A stretch of 48,939 nt of DNA from Ruminococcus sp. (GCA_017626015.1 JAGAJO010000024.1:1-48939); one strand, 5' to 3'. Shown: positions 1 through 6,781, counted from the stretch's first letter. The notes: generated from the sequence alone by a model not told the origin. Made by a program: numbers and translations.

Positions 1-49
1 ATACTTGATTTTTTTGTTACCATATGATATAATGTTTTTATTGTGTAAT

Positions 50-139
50 GGAGAGTTGTCCGAGTGGTCGAAGGTGCAGCACTCGAAATGCTGTGTGGGG
101 TAAAACTCACCCAGGGTTCGAATCCCTGACTCTCCGCCA
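50..139 (+). tRNA. tRNA-Ser (anticodon CGA)
   Basis: The acceptor stem GGAGAGT (50-56) pairs with ACTCTCC (129-135). The anticodon loop CTCGAAA gives anticodon CGA, reading UCG serine codons. A long variable arm precedes the T arm GGGTTCGAATCCC, and CCA is encoded at 137-139. The prophage has recombined into the 3' end; the gene remains intact because attL carries the same 3' sequence. Confidence 0.97.
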
Positions 140-141
140 TA
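123..141 (+). repeat. attL core (19-bp direct repeat, copy 1)
   Basis: TCCCTGACTCTCCGCCATA covers the 3' part of the tRNA-Ser T arm, acceptor stem and CCA. The identical 19 bases recur at 48799-48817, and the flanks differ at once on both sides. This is the expected outcome of tyrosine-integrase insertion into a tRNA gene. Confidence 0.95.
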
Positions 142-150
142 TACACAAAA

Positions 151-180
151 AGTCGCCATTTTAGGCGGCTTTTTTATTTT
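151..180 (+). terminator. Terminator after tRNA-Ser, phage-supplied
   Basis: AGTCGCC (151-157) pairs with GGCGGCT (164-170), followed by a T-rich run. It lies inside the element next to attL, so the phage replaces the terminator displaced to beyond attR. Read leftward, the A-rich flank at 147-151 could also stop integrase transcripts. Confidence 0.8.
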
Positions 181-182
181 GT

Positions 183-198
183 ACACGTTTTTTACACG
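183..198. other. Candidate integrase arm-type sites, left arm
   Basis: Two TACACG elements are spaced 11 bp apart (ACG at 185 and 196), one helical turn. A matching pair with the same 11-bp spacing lies in the right arm at 48656-48677. Repeated short sites near both ends are typical binding sites for the N-terminal arm-binding domain of tyrosine integrases. Function is inferred. Confidence 0.45.
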
Positions 199-200
199 AA

Positions 201-1352
201 TTATTCCGTGTCGGTATCGTTCAGAGTGATATTATCAAGTATACTTAATGCTCTTTCTGATTCGCTGGGGTAAAGGTGGGAGTACGTCCCGAGAGTAATG
301 GATACGTCGGAATGTCCGAGCCTTTTAGCAATTTCTTGAATATTGATCCCCTCGTGAACAAGCAGTGAGGCGTGCGAGTGACGGTAATCATGTATACGGA
401 TAGATTTCACACCCGCAAGTTCCGCAAACATATCGTTCATATTCTTGACGGACGTGTCCCTCAAAGCCCTTTCACCGCCGCAGATATGATAATCCTCCGT
501 AAAATTCGGAACTTGTTCCCAGCGGCTGCGGTGCTGTCTTAGGACATCTTTGAGGGGCTGCGGGATCTGTACATTTCGAATCGAACTGCGGTTCTTGGGC
601 GGAGTGATCCTGTCTTCGCCCTTTAGTTTTTGGTTCAGACTTTTGGTTACGCTGATGTGGTTTTCCTTAATATCCGTCCAGTTAAGGGCATTGATCTCCC
701 CTTTTCTCATTCCGGTGTAAAATGCAATGCAGAAAAATACATAGTAATTCCACTCAAACAGGCTGCCTTTATCCTCGCATTTACGGCAGTAGTCACGTGC
801 GGCTGTAATGAATTTCTTAAATTCTTCGGGAGTATAAAAGTCCATTTCCTTTTTCAACTCCAGCGGAGCTTTGAAATTACCGACCTTAAGCAGCGGATTT
901 TTCTGTAGATATTCCATTTTCACACCGTAGTTTAGCAGCGCACGAAACTCTCCGTAAATGTTCTTGCGAGTGATTATTCCCAGTCCCAGTTCTTCGATCG
1001 ACTGCTTCCATTCCTGCAAAACAGGGGTTGTAAGCTTGTCAAGCTTTTTGTTTTTCAGGCTTCCGAGTACGTACCTATTAAGGATCCTCTGAGTTTTATC
1101 TATAGAAGACTCTCTGACCTCAAATCTTTTAGCCCTTATATACTCGTCATAAAGAGCCTGTACAGTCAGCTTGGCGGCAGGTTTTTCCTGCTTTATCTGA
1201 TAATTAAGCTCACGTTCAAGCTGCTTGGCTTCCTCCGAGCCATATGCAACACGCTCGATCTGGCGTGGCTTGCCGAGATTGTCTACATAGTTTATCCTCA
1301 CCCGGTATTTTTGCTTACCGTCACGCTTACCGTCCATTTTGTAGATCGGCAT
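201..1352 (-). CDS. int: Tyrosine site-specific integrase
   Basis: This 383-residue tyrosine recombinase integrates and excises the prophage at tRNA-Ser. The N-terminal 55 residues resemble an arm-type DNA-binding domain, residues about 60-155 look like the SAM-like core-binding domain, and the rest is catalytic. The catalytic set is complete: R216 (GMRKGE), H321 and R324 (HDYRH), H347 (LGHSD) and nucleophile Y357 (GTYSHLY). The ATG is preceded by AGGAGG (complement of 1361-1366). The gene sits next to attL and reads toward it, the usual arrangement. No excisionase is recognisable beside it. Any transcript starting upstream of about 1480 would have a leader antisense to the small RNA at 1404-1479. 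Confidence 0.97.
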   Translation of the reverse strand: MPIYKMDGKRDGKQKYRVRINYVDNLGKPRQIERVAYGSEEAKQLERELNYQIKQEKPAAKLTVQALYDEYIRAKRFEVRESSIDKTQRILNRYVLGSLKNKKLDKLTTPVLQEWKQSIEELGLGIITRKNIYGEFRALLNYGVKMEYLQKNPLLKVGNFKAPLELKKEMDFYTPEEFKKFITAARDYCRKCEDKGSLFEWNYYVFFCIAFYTGMRKGEINALNWTDIKENHISVTKSLNQKLKGEDRITPPKNRSSIRNVQIPQPLKDVLRQHRSRWEQVPNFTEDYHICGGERALRDTSVKNMNDMFAELAGVKSIRIHDYRHSHASLLVHEGINIQEIAKRLGHSDVSITLGTYSHLYPSESERALSILDNITLNDTDTE

Positions 1353-1370
1353 AATATTTTCCTCCTATCG

Positions 1371-1399
1371 TTGACAACCCCTGCGGATTGTGCTATAAT
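1371..1399 (+). promoter_or_regulatory. Consensus sigma-A promoter of small RNA
   Basis: TTGACA (1371-1376), a 17-bp spacer and TATAAT (1394-1399) match the housekeeping consensus in full. It fires rightward, away from int, and no ORF follows before the terminator ending at 1479. Confidence 0.85.
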
Positions 1400-1403
1400 A
1401 AAA

Positions 1404-1479
1404 GGGCAGAATTCGCCCTTGTTGGTTGTTGGGTGGTTCGGTTGCCCCTGAGTATTTGTGGTACTCAGGGGCAGTTTTT
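1404..1479 (+). ncRNA. Putative small RNA (about 75 nt)
   Basis: Transcription from the promoter just upstream should begin near 1404-1407 and stop at the terminator ending at 1479. The 5' end can form a hairpin (AGGGC/GCCCT around 1403-1419). The middle is a G/U-rich unpaired stretch with several GG pairs, and the 3' end is the terminator hairpin. There is no plausible ORF with a ribosome-binding site. The RNA is antisense to the integrase mRNA leader if int is transcribed from upstream, so a role in limiting integrase expression is possible but unproven. I do not recognise an RNA family. Confidence 0.7.
1444..1479 (+). terminator. Intrinsic terminator of small RNA
   Basis: CCCCTGAGTA (1445-1454) pairs perfectly with TACTCAGGGG (1462-1471), followed by CAG and TTTTT. 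In the reverse direction there is no U-run, so it serves the rightward small RNA only. Confidence 0.85.
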
Positions 1480-1531
1480 ATGTTCGTGATAAGGACAATG
1501 CTTTTTTACTACTATCATCTTTGTTGATAAC

Positions 1532-1987
1532 TCAAAATTTCAACATATCATAAAAAACATTTTCAGGAATGATATCAATTTCCTGACCTTCTAATTTATA
1601 CTTTTCTGCTTTTTTCTGTTTAGAACTTTTTCCGTCTTTAATTCTTGAGCAGTAGTCGTTATTTCCCAATATCAGATAATTTGTCCTTTTAGTGACTTTA
1701 TCTTCACAAATTCCGCCATGATCTAAAACGATCTGCATAGCTTCCCGACGTGTCATTCTTTCTAATGCTCCGGTAAATACACATGATTTACCATAGAGAA
1801 TGTGGGATTCGTCAAAATTCTCAGTTGTTGCAGAAAGATCATTAGCAGATAACGTCTTTTTAGCAAAGAGTCTGAAAAAAGCGTTTTCATCAGAATATCT
1901 ATTTACAGCTTCCTTATGCATAATTTCAAGGCACTTGCTTGTCATTTCCGAATCGGCAAGGGCACGGTGAAAGACAGAAGGAGCCAC
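1532..1987 (-). CDS. Exonuclease C-terminal part plus BRCT (frame -1 half)
   Basis: This is the downstream half of the DnaQ-type exonuclease gene starting at 2451. Its first residues carry the missing ExoIII motif (HRALADSE, H-x4-D). About 60 residues of linker follow, then a C-terminal BRCT domain of roughly 80 residues (YGKSCVFTGALERMTRREA, then TNYLILGN), like that of NAD-dependent DNA ligases. The GTG shown as start has no good ribosome-binding site, so I think it is made as a -1 frameshift extension of the upstream ORF or marks a broken gene. A similar BRCT ends the ArdC protein at 22027-23862. Confidence 0.75.
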   Translation of the reverse strand: MAPSVFHRALADSEMTSKCLEIMHKEAVNRYSDENAFFRLFAKKTLSANDLSATTENFDESHILYGKSCVFTGALERMTRREAMQIVLDHGGICEDKVTKRTNYLILGNNDYCSRIKDGKSSKQKKAEKYKLEGQEIDIIPENVFYDMLKF

Positions 1988-1989
1988 AT

Positions 1990-2451
1990 TCAGTTTTTTA
2001 CTACATCTTCTAAACGGTGGTGGGACATTTCAGGATAAAGCTTTTTTGCAATTCTCAGTGTATCTACATAGCTATTTGAAAGAGAAGCTTCACTGGCAGC
2101 CAACAATGCTTCGCATATAAAGTTGATATCAAAAGAAACGTTATATCCCACAAGGATATTTTCGCCGACAAAGAGCCTGAATTTTTGGATAACCTCGTTT
2201 ATTTTCGGCGCTGACGATACCATATCATTTGTAATACCTGTCAGATTGGAAATGAAATCACTTATAGATACATCGGGTTTTACAAGGGACTGAAATGTAT
2301 CCGTTATCTCTCCTTTATGTACTTTAACAGCTCCTACTTCAATTATCTCATCATATTGCGGGGACAATCCTGTTGTTTCAAGGTCAAATGAAACATAGTC
2401 ATCGGGGAAACATATTATACTTTTCCCCTTATTTCTTTCAGCGGTTTTCAT
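1990..2451 (-). CDS. DnaQ-like 3'-5' exonuclease, N-terminal part, probable frameshift
   Basis: This encodes the start of a DEDD-superfamily exonuclease: ExoI motif SFDLETTG (D23, E25) and ExoII GYNVSFDINF (D108). The frame stops at residue 153, right after SHHRLEDVVKN and before ExoIII, so this product alone lacks two active-site residues (H and D). At the stop the mRNA reads A AAA AAC TGA (1999 down to 1990), a classic -1 slippery heptamer in the correct zero-frame register. A -1 slip continues exactly into the ExoIII motif and BRCT at 1532-1987. The alternative is loss of one A from the run, leaving a pseudogene. The start ATG has AGGAGGA upstream. Confidence 0.8.
   Translation of the reverse strand: MKTAERNKGKSIICFPDDYVSFDLETTGLSPQYDEIIEVGAVKVHKGEITDTFQSLVKPDVSISDFISNLTGITNDMVSSAPKINEVIQKFRLFVGENILVGYNVSFDINFICEALLAASEASLSNSYVDTLRIAKKLYPEMSHHRLEDVVKN
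1993..1999 (-). other. -1 frameshift slippery site A AAA AAC
   Basis: The zero-frame codons GTA AAA AAC TGA contain the heptamer X XXY YYZ as A AAA AAC with a stop directly after it. The -1 frame is open for 150 codons and completes the exonuclease domain. I see no strong stimulatory hairpin downstream. Confidence 0.55.
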
Positions 2452-2595
2452 TCAAAATCCTCCTTAGTAATTAATTTTATCGTCCGCCATATGAGCGGGT
2501 ATTTTTACTTATGGTTCTATATTTTCAATGTGCTTGGTTACCATTAACAAAACATGAGCTACAAGGTTTTACTATATTCCCGTATAATTCTGCAT

Positions 2596-3912
2596 TCAGT
2601 AACTTTGGATTTTTTTATAATAATTAAAGGCAGTTTTTAAATATTCCGTCCAATCCCTGTATCTGGTGCGCTGTTTTACAATGCGGTCTAATTCCGATAC
2701 ATCTGTCATCATAAACTGTTCCGGCGACATATCGCCAAGAGACGAAAGAAATTCATCCAATGTTGAGCAGTCTGCCGTTTTGCTGATAAAGTCATCAGAG
2801 AACAGATCGTCAAACGATATGATCCTGTCTGTTCCTGATCCGCCTAATTCACTCAATGCAACTACAACATTCAAGCTTTCGGAAACAGTAATGTAAATTC
2901 CTTTTCCCGGCGGGAATTTATATTCCTTTATAAGCATATTACGAAAAAGATTAGCAGTAGCCAGGGCATCAGCCATTGCCCTGTGAGCGTCATAAAAAAT
3001 ATCATAGTGGCTGCACAATGTACTCAACTTATAATTATATACATCATACCCGCCAAAATAATACGTAAAATCTTTTTTGGCTTCCCTACTGTCAAACCTC
3101 ACCAAAACATCTTTTGCCATTTCACAAGTGTCATAGTACTTTCGTTGACATTGAGTGAAGTCATACCCATACTTATAAAGGAATTTCAGATCAAACATCA
3201 GATTATGTCCCAGCAGATCAGACGTGCCTATAAACTCACTCAGTGCGGGAACGATAGATTTAAATGTCGGTTTGCCTGCAACCATTGAATCAGTTATATT
3301 ATTGATTTTAGTTGCTTCGGGAGGTATAGGTACTTGCGGATCTATCAAAGTTACAAATGCACTGGTAGGTCTGAAATTTGTAAAACGTATCGCCGATACT
3401 TCAACAATGCGGCTTTTCGTTACAACTGTTCCAGTGGTCTCGATGTCTATTGCCACAAAATCAGAAAAATCATAAGGCTGTTTTAGATCCGGCTTTGTTA
3501 TCTCGACCTTTGACTGCATTTCAGTAAGTTTACCATTAGATATCTTTTCATTTGAAATAGTGACGGGAACAACAGGTATGTTCTCCAAGGTATTCATAAA
3601 CGCAGAACGCAGCAGCTTTTCCCGTTCTTCCAAAGCTTCTTTTCTTTTAATGCGTTCCTTCTCAATTTCTTCTTGTTTTACTTCATAATCGTGTATAATG
3701 CGTTTCTTTACCCAGTATCTCCAGAATGCGATTAGTACAGCGATACACGCTGCTTTATAACAAAAGGACTTCGTTGATTCGCTGAACAGACCAAGGAACA
3801 TTCCTGCTAAAACACAAACTATAGCTATAAAGGTCGACCAAGCAATACGATCAAATTCACGACTGAGTTTCTCACGGGTTTCATAATCATACTTATCATT
3901 CAATTTTATCAT
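2596..3912 (-). CDS. Membrane-anchored DnaQ-type exonuclease
   Basis: Two hydrophobic segments near the N-terminus (about residues 26-43 and 50-68) are followed by a charged coiled coil and an intact DEDD exonuclease domain (FVAIDIETTG; GHNLMFDLKFL; HRAMADALAT, giving H-x4-D). The last 90 residues are not recognised. I chose ATG at 3912 (438 residues) because a consensus promoter ends at 3934. The longer TTG start at 3945 would lie upstream of the transcript start. The protein is probably membrane-tethered with the nuclease in the cytoplasm. It is the second DnaQ-like gene in this lysogenic block, which suggests a lysogen-expressed nuclease or defence role, but no substrate can be read from the sequence. 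Confidence 0.85.
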   Translation of the reverse strand: MIKLNDKYDYETREKLSREFDRIAWSTFIAIVCVLAGMFLGLFSESTKSFCYKAACIAVLIAFWRYWVKKRIIHDYEVKQEEIEKERIKRKEALEEREKLLRSAFMNTLENIPVVPVTISNEKISNGKLTEMQSKVEITKPDLKQPYDFSDFVAIDIETTGTVVTKSRIVEVSAIRFTNFRPTSAFVTLIDPQVPIPPEATKINNITDSMVAGKPTFKSIVPALSEFIGTSDLLGHNLMFDLKFLYKYGYDFTQCQRKYYDTCEMAKDVLVRFDSREAKKDFTYYFGGYDVYNYKLSTLCSHYDIFYDAHRAMADALATANLFRNMLIKEYKFPPGKGIYITVSESLNVVVALSELGGSGTDRIISFDDLFSDDFISKTADCSTLDEFLSSLGDMSPEQFMMTDVSELDRIVKQRTRYRDWTEYLKTAFNYYKKIQSY

Positions 3913-3933
3913 CCCATTATTAATTTTTATATA

Positions 3934-3961
3934 ATTATACCACAATTCGGCAGAATGTCAA
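3934..3961 (-). promoter_or_regulatory. Leftward promoter of exonuclease gene
   Basis: On the minus strand TTGACA (3961-3956), a 16-bp spacer and TATAAT (3939-3934) lie 22 bp before the ATG at 3912. Both hexamers match consensus, so the gene should be expressed in the lysogen unless repressed. Confidence 0.8.
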
Positions 3962-4106
3962 TGATTACTACACAAATTGTTATATGTAAAAAACGTCGAA
4001 ATATGTCGTTGAAAGATAAAATATTCAAATCAGTTCTTTTTAGTAAATGATCTGGTAAGATTAAATAATTTCGTACTATATTCAAATAATAATAAGGGTG
4101 ATAATC

Positions 4107-4301
4107 ATGATATACCAAACCAGATTAAAAGAACTGCGGAAATCAAGGGGTTTAACAATACGTCAGCTTGCCGAGCTGTCTGGAGTGAGCCGCAGCGCAA
4201 TAAGCGAGATTGAACGAAATGAGATAGATTTAAAAGTTTCCACTTTAGTCAATTTAGCTAAATTTTTCAATTGTAATTTAGAAGATATCATAAATTATTG
4301 A
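4107..4301 (+). CDS. Small XRE-family transcriptional regulator
   Basis: This 64-residue protein is almost entirely one Cro/C1-type helix-turn-helix (LTIRQLAELSGVSRSAISEIE). It begins at ATG 4107 with AAGGG nine bases upstream; the in-frame GTG at 4098 overlaps that site and is unlikely. It reads away from the membrane exonuclease gene, with about 190 bp between them, so it may control that divergent region. It has no dimerisation or cleavage domain. Target and role in immunity are unknown. Confidence 0.85.
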   Translation: MIYQTRLKELRKSRGLTIRQLAELSGVSRSAISEIERNEIDLKVSTLVNLAKFFNCNLEDIINY

Positions 4302-4403
4302 TTTTTGTGTCCGTCTTACCGGACAAGTTCGTCCGTTTTCGACATTTTAGGTATTTAAGTGTATGAAAGAGAAATCTTTATACAAAATAAGGAGGATACT
4401 TAA

Positions 4404-4559
4404 ATGAATGTGAGAAAGCTTGAACTGTTAGTAGAACTTTTAAAAAGCATGAACGATCTACAGGATAGCCGTAAGAAGAAAAAAAGGGGGAATACCCCCA
4501 ATTCTTCCGGCTTGCCTAATGATCCTCACGCCACCTCAGATACTGTACATACTTTATAA
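4404..4559 (+). CDS. Small basic protein near repressor
   Basis: A 51-codon ORF with a strong AAGGAGG site starts with a leucine-rich amphipathic helix (LELLVELLKSMNDLQDS) followed by a run of basic residues (RKKKKR). Its last 44 bp overlap the 3' end of the leftward repressor gene. The helix resembles those of the small proteins at 5300 and 6424. No function is recognised. The C-terminal part after the lysine run may be read-through of non-conserved sequence. Confidence 0.6.
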   Translation: MNVRKLELLVELLKSMNDLQDSRKKKKRGNTPNSSGLPNDPHATSDTVHTL

Positions 4560-4851
4560 CTTCAATCAAGGTTTCTTCCTCCAGTGAGGATAACAGTCTT
4601 TGCACCTCGTTTAAAAGCGAGGTGTTTTTTTCGTCGTCAATACCGAATATATAATCGGTTGTTACACCAAAAAAATCGGCTATTTTTATAAATAGATCTG
4701 TTTTAGGTTCTCGGAGTTCCTTTTCATACTTACTAATCGAGTTCTGAGTACAACGATATTGTTCTCCATATTTATCTCCTAAAGCGTTAGCAAATTCAAG
4801 TTGAGATAAATTCATTCCTTCCCGAAGCTCTTTGATACGTTGCCCGTACAT
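4516..4851 (-). CDS. CI-like repressor 1 (XRE family, short)
   Basis: This 111-residue protein has an N-terminal helix-turn-helix (MNLSQLEFANAL ... TQNSISKYEKELREP), the common PKTDLFIKIADFFGVTTDYIFG segment, and a short C-terminal helix region. It lacks a LexA-type peptidase domain, so induction is not by RecA-stimulated self-cleavage. Start ATG 4851 has GAAGGTG upstream; the longer frame runs through the promoter. It is divergent from the Cro-like gene at 5041 with repeated TACAAAACGG-type sites between, the standard genetic-switch layout. Confidence 0.9.
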   Translation of the reverse strand: MYGQRIKELREGMNLSQLEFANALGDKYGEQYRCTQNSISKYEKELREPKTDLFIKIADFFGVTTDYIFGIDDEKNTSLLNEVQRLLSSLEEETLIEVIKYVQYLRWREDH

Positions 4852-4876
4852 TATTTTCACCTTCTTTCCGTATATC

Positions 4877-4905
4877 ATTATAGTACAAAATGTATTGATT
4901 GTCAA
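4877..4905 (-). promoter_or_regulatory. Leftward repressor promoter
   Basis: On the minus strand TTGACA (4905-4900), a 17-bp spacer and TATAAT (4882-4877) match consensus. The spacer contains TTTTGTAC, one half of the operator motif, which suggests autoregulation of repressor 1. Confidence 0.85.
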
Positions 4906-4948
4906 TTGTAGTAAGTACAATTCGGCAATATACACAAAAAAACTTATT

Positions 4949-5001
4949 CCGTTTTGTATTATATTATATGCCGATTCGTATTGACAAATAGTACAAAACG
5001 G
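4949..5001. promoter_or_regulatory. Operator inverted repeat, immunity module 1
   Basis: CCGTTTTGTA (4949-4958) and TACAAAACGG (4992-5001) are exact inverted copies. A third related copy, GTACAAAA, lies at 4883-4890 within the leftward promoter. The right copy sits inside the spacer of the rightward promoter, so occupancy would block it. Repressor 1 and the 5041 product are the likely binders. Confidence 0.65.
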
Positions 5002-5009
5002 AGTATAAT
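4981..5009 (+). promoter_or_regulatory. Rightward promoter of Cro-like gene
   Basis: TTGACA (4981-4986), a 17-bp spacer and TATAAT (5004-5009) match consensus and lie 31 bp before ATG 5041. The spacer carries operator half-site TACAAAACGG. Confidence 0.85.
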
Positions 5010-5040
5010 ATAATCAATCCAAACGAGAGGGGGCGAAAAA

Positions 5041-5265
5041 ATGGCTAATGAGTGCAAATTAAAAAACCTTGAAATACTCAGAAAAGCGCATAATATGACA
5101 GTTGATGAACTTATGACAAAAATAGGAAAGGAGAACAGCAGAAGTACATACTACACTTGGCTGAAAACCGGACAGATCAAAGTTTGCGACATTAAAAAGC
5201 TTCATGCTCTTTTCAATGTTACCTCTGATTGCATTCTGGACATTGTTCCAATTAAGATTTGCTAA
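5041..5265 (+). CDS. Cro-like helix-turn-helix protein
   Basis: This 74-residue protein has a predicted helix-turn-helix (MTVDELMTKIG ... SRSTYYTWLKTGQIKVCDIKKL) ending in FNVTSDCILDI, a relative of the DYIFG ending in short repressors. It is divergent from repressor 1 and shares the operator region, so it probably acts as Cro does, repressing the repressor promoter during lytic growth. The start has GAGAGGGGG upstream. Confidence 0.8.
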   Translation: MANECKLKNLEILRKAHNMTVDELMTKIGKENSRSTYYTWLKTGQIKVCDIKKLHALFNVTSDCILDIVPIKIC

Positions 5266-5299
5266 ACAGTGAAAAAATAATTTGAGGGAGATGATATCA

Positions 5300-5437
5300 A
5301 TGAAGGATAAAGACAAAAAGGAAGCTGCCGAGTTTGTTAAGCTTATAAAGAAGCTTAACGATCAGCAGAAAGCGGGCTTACTGCTAACGCTTCAGGGCTT
5401 AAAGATAATGAAGGACGGTAAAAAGAAAAAGCGGTGA
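5300..5437 (+). CDS. Small helical lysine-rich protein
   Basis: A 45-residue ORF with GAGGGAG upstream lies 34 bp behind the Cro-like gene, so it is co-transcribed with it. The core FVKLIKKLNDQQKAGLLLTL aligns with FITLLHKLGGEEQIRLLYMI of the 6424 product, and the end is KKKKR. It ends one base before the convergent repressor 2 gene stops. A repressor-modulating peptide is possible. Function is not recognised. Confidence 0.7.
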   Translation: MKDKDKKEAAEFVKLIKKLNDQQKAGLLLTLQGLKIMKDGKKKKR

Positions 5438-5438
5438 A

Positions 5439-5798
5439 TCAATCGCCGCTTTCGTTCATAACTTTTTCAACCGATTTTTGCAGGAACTCCATAAGGTCGC
5501 CACGCATATTCTCCGGCAGGGCAAGGTAATTGTCGAGTATCTCCTTTTCAAGAGCCGACATATTGAACTGACTTGCCAAACTGTCGATCGGTTCGGGTTC
5601 CCCGGTGTCTCGACCGAGGAGATAATCAGTGGTTACACCGTAGAAGTCGGCGAGCTTGGAAACTGTTTCAAGGTCAGGTTCTCTTCTGCCATATTCATAA
5701 TTTTTATAAGTTGAACTATTAACGTTTATACCGTCTGCAACATCTTGTTGTGTAAGCTTTTTATTTTCACGCAGCTTCTTTAACATATCAGCTATCAT
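5439..5798 (-). CDS. CI-like repressor 2 (XRE family, short)
   Basis: This 119-residue protein has an N-terminal helix-turn-helix (LTQQDVADGINVNSSTYKNYE), the PDLETVSKLADFYGVTTDYLLG segment, and a helical tail that may mediate dimerisation. It lacks a peptidase domain. It is paralogous in plan to repressor 1 but faces its own promoter pair at 5824-5955. Start ATG 5798 has AGGAGGTG upstream. It probably controls the main early promoter in front of 6025. Confidence 0.9.
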   Translation of the reverse strand: MIADMLKKLRENKKLTQQDVADGINVNSSTYKNYEYGRREPDLETVSKLADFYGVTTDYLLGRDTGEPEPIDSLASQFNMSALEKEILDNYLALPENMRGDLMEFLQKSVEKVMNESGD

Positions 5799-5823
5799 TG
5801 CAGCACCTCCTTAATACAATTCT

Positions 5824-5852
5824 ATTATAAGCCATTTTGAAACTTTTGTCAA
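5824..5852 (-). promoter_or_regulatory. Leftward promoter of repressor 2
   Basis: On the minus strand TTGACA (5852-5847), a 17-bp spacer and TATAAT (5829-5824) match consensus. The spacer contains TTTCAAAATGGC, related to the CATTTTG motif repeated in this region. Confidence 0.85.
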
Positions 5853-5949
5853 GCTCAATTTTTATATCTGAGTTCATTTTGACATAATAAACAATAAATT
5901 TGGTTTCGATTTGTCTAACTTGCATATTGACTTTAGTGTCATTTTGGCT
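5832..5949. promoter_or_regulatory. Operator-like CATTTTG repeats, immunity module 2
   Basis: CATTTTGA (about 5833), TCATTTTGACA (about 5874) and TCATTTTGGCT (about 5939) recur in direct orientation. The first and third lie in the spacers of the leftward and rightward promoters. They differ from the TACAAAACGG sites of module 1, so the two repressors should have separate specificities. Confidence 0.6.
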
Positions 5950-5955
5950 TATAAT
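5927..5955 (+). promoter_or_regulatory. Main early rightward promoter
   Basis: TTGACT (5927-5932), a 17-bp spacer and TATAAT (5950-5955) precede the 6025 gene by about 70 bp. No rightward terminator is obvious between here and 21523, so this promoter probably drives much of the 15-kb early operon. Confidence 0.8.
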
Positions 5956-6024
5956 ATAATCACAGCAAGGGACAAAACGAAACCGAGCAAACCAAAAATC
6001 TAAATTTGAAAAGGAGAAATCACT

Positions 6025-6405
6025 ATGAAAAACACAATGAAGAGAACAGGTGCAGATCTGGAGAGATACTACGCAGAGAGAAGAGCGGCAGACGTTAAGG
6101 CGGCTGCAGAAAGAATGACCGATATCCCCGACGGCGAGGTTGAAAGCAACGAGAGAGCCGCACATATTATAATGTCCGTACTGAGAGATGTAAAAGAGCA
6201 GATCGAGAGCGGAGCTATCGAGGGCTTTATCAAGGATAAGACGGCAGACGCTATCTGCGGAACACTGGATATCATCACAGAGGTGTACGAATGCAGAGAC
6301 GAGAAGTACGACATTTACGACCGTGATTTTGAGGACGGTCGTGCAGTTGACGATCTTGCGGGTCACATTGCCCACAGGATAGAAATGATGTCGAGAGACA
6401 TCTAA
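6025..6405 (+). CDS. Hypothetical early protein
   Basis: This 126-residue acidic, largely helical protein has no recognised domain. It is the first gene of the early operon, with AAAGGAG nine bases before the ATG, directly behind the repressor 2 operator. Being made first after induction, a regulatory or host-takeover role is conceivable but not visible in the sequence. Confidence 0.85.
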   Translation: MKNTMKRTGADLERYYAERRAADVKAAAERMTDIPDGEVESNERAAHIIMSVLRDVKEQIESGAIEGFIKDKTADAICGTLDIITEVYECRDEKYDIYDRDFEDGRAVDDLAGHIAHRIEMMSRDI

Positions 6406-6423
6406 AAAAGGGAGGGTAATTTA

Positions 6424-6537
6424 ATGAACGAAGAAACCAAAAAATTCATAACGCTTTTGCATAAGCTCGGCGGTGAAGAGCAGATAAGACTGCTGTATAT
6501 GATCATGGGCGCTAGGCTGGTCGCACAAAGCATTTAA
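6424..6537 (+). CDS. Small helical protein
   Basis: A 37-residue ORF with GGGAGGG upstream. FITLLHKLGGEEQIRLLYMI aligns with the core of the 5300 product, so the two are likely paralogues without a shared lysine tail. Function is unknown. Confidence 0.65.
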   Translation: MNEETKKFITLLHKLGGEEQIRLLYMIMGARLVAQSI

Positions 6538-6583
6538 CCCATTCGGAACAGCATGAGCGGGCTTTATGGGAAGGGGTGAGAAA

Positions 6584-6781
6584 ATGAATGAGAACACAAC
6601 TGCCAATGATTTCAAGCGTTTTGAGAATGTTTTGCTTGAATTTATAGAGCGTGTTTCAAAAGGGAACGCAGCTCCGGAAGAGATTGCGGCTCTTCCGGAG
6701 GTTGCTAAGGTTTGGCTTACGGCACAAAGAATTAATCTTGACTGCATTCCACATCTATATCATTATGTTCAAGCTCGTTAA
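6584..6781 (+). CDS. Hypothetical early protein
   Basis: This 65-residue protein is helical with no recognised domain. ATG 6584 is preceded by AAGGGGTG; an in-frame ATG at 6566 lies before that site and is not favoured. Its 3' 50 bp overlap the leftward gene ending at 6732, so the two mRNAs are antisense over that stretch. Confidence 0.7.
   Translation: MNENTTANDFKRFENVLLEFIERVSKGNAAPEEIAALPEVAKVWLTAQRINLDCIPHLYHYVQAR

Noticed and set aside
5788-6375. A 195-aa leftward ORF opposite the first early gene
   Set aside because: It runs through both promoters and operators of immunity module 2 and has no start signal.
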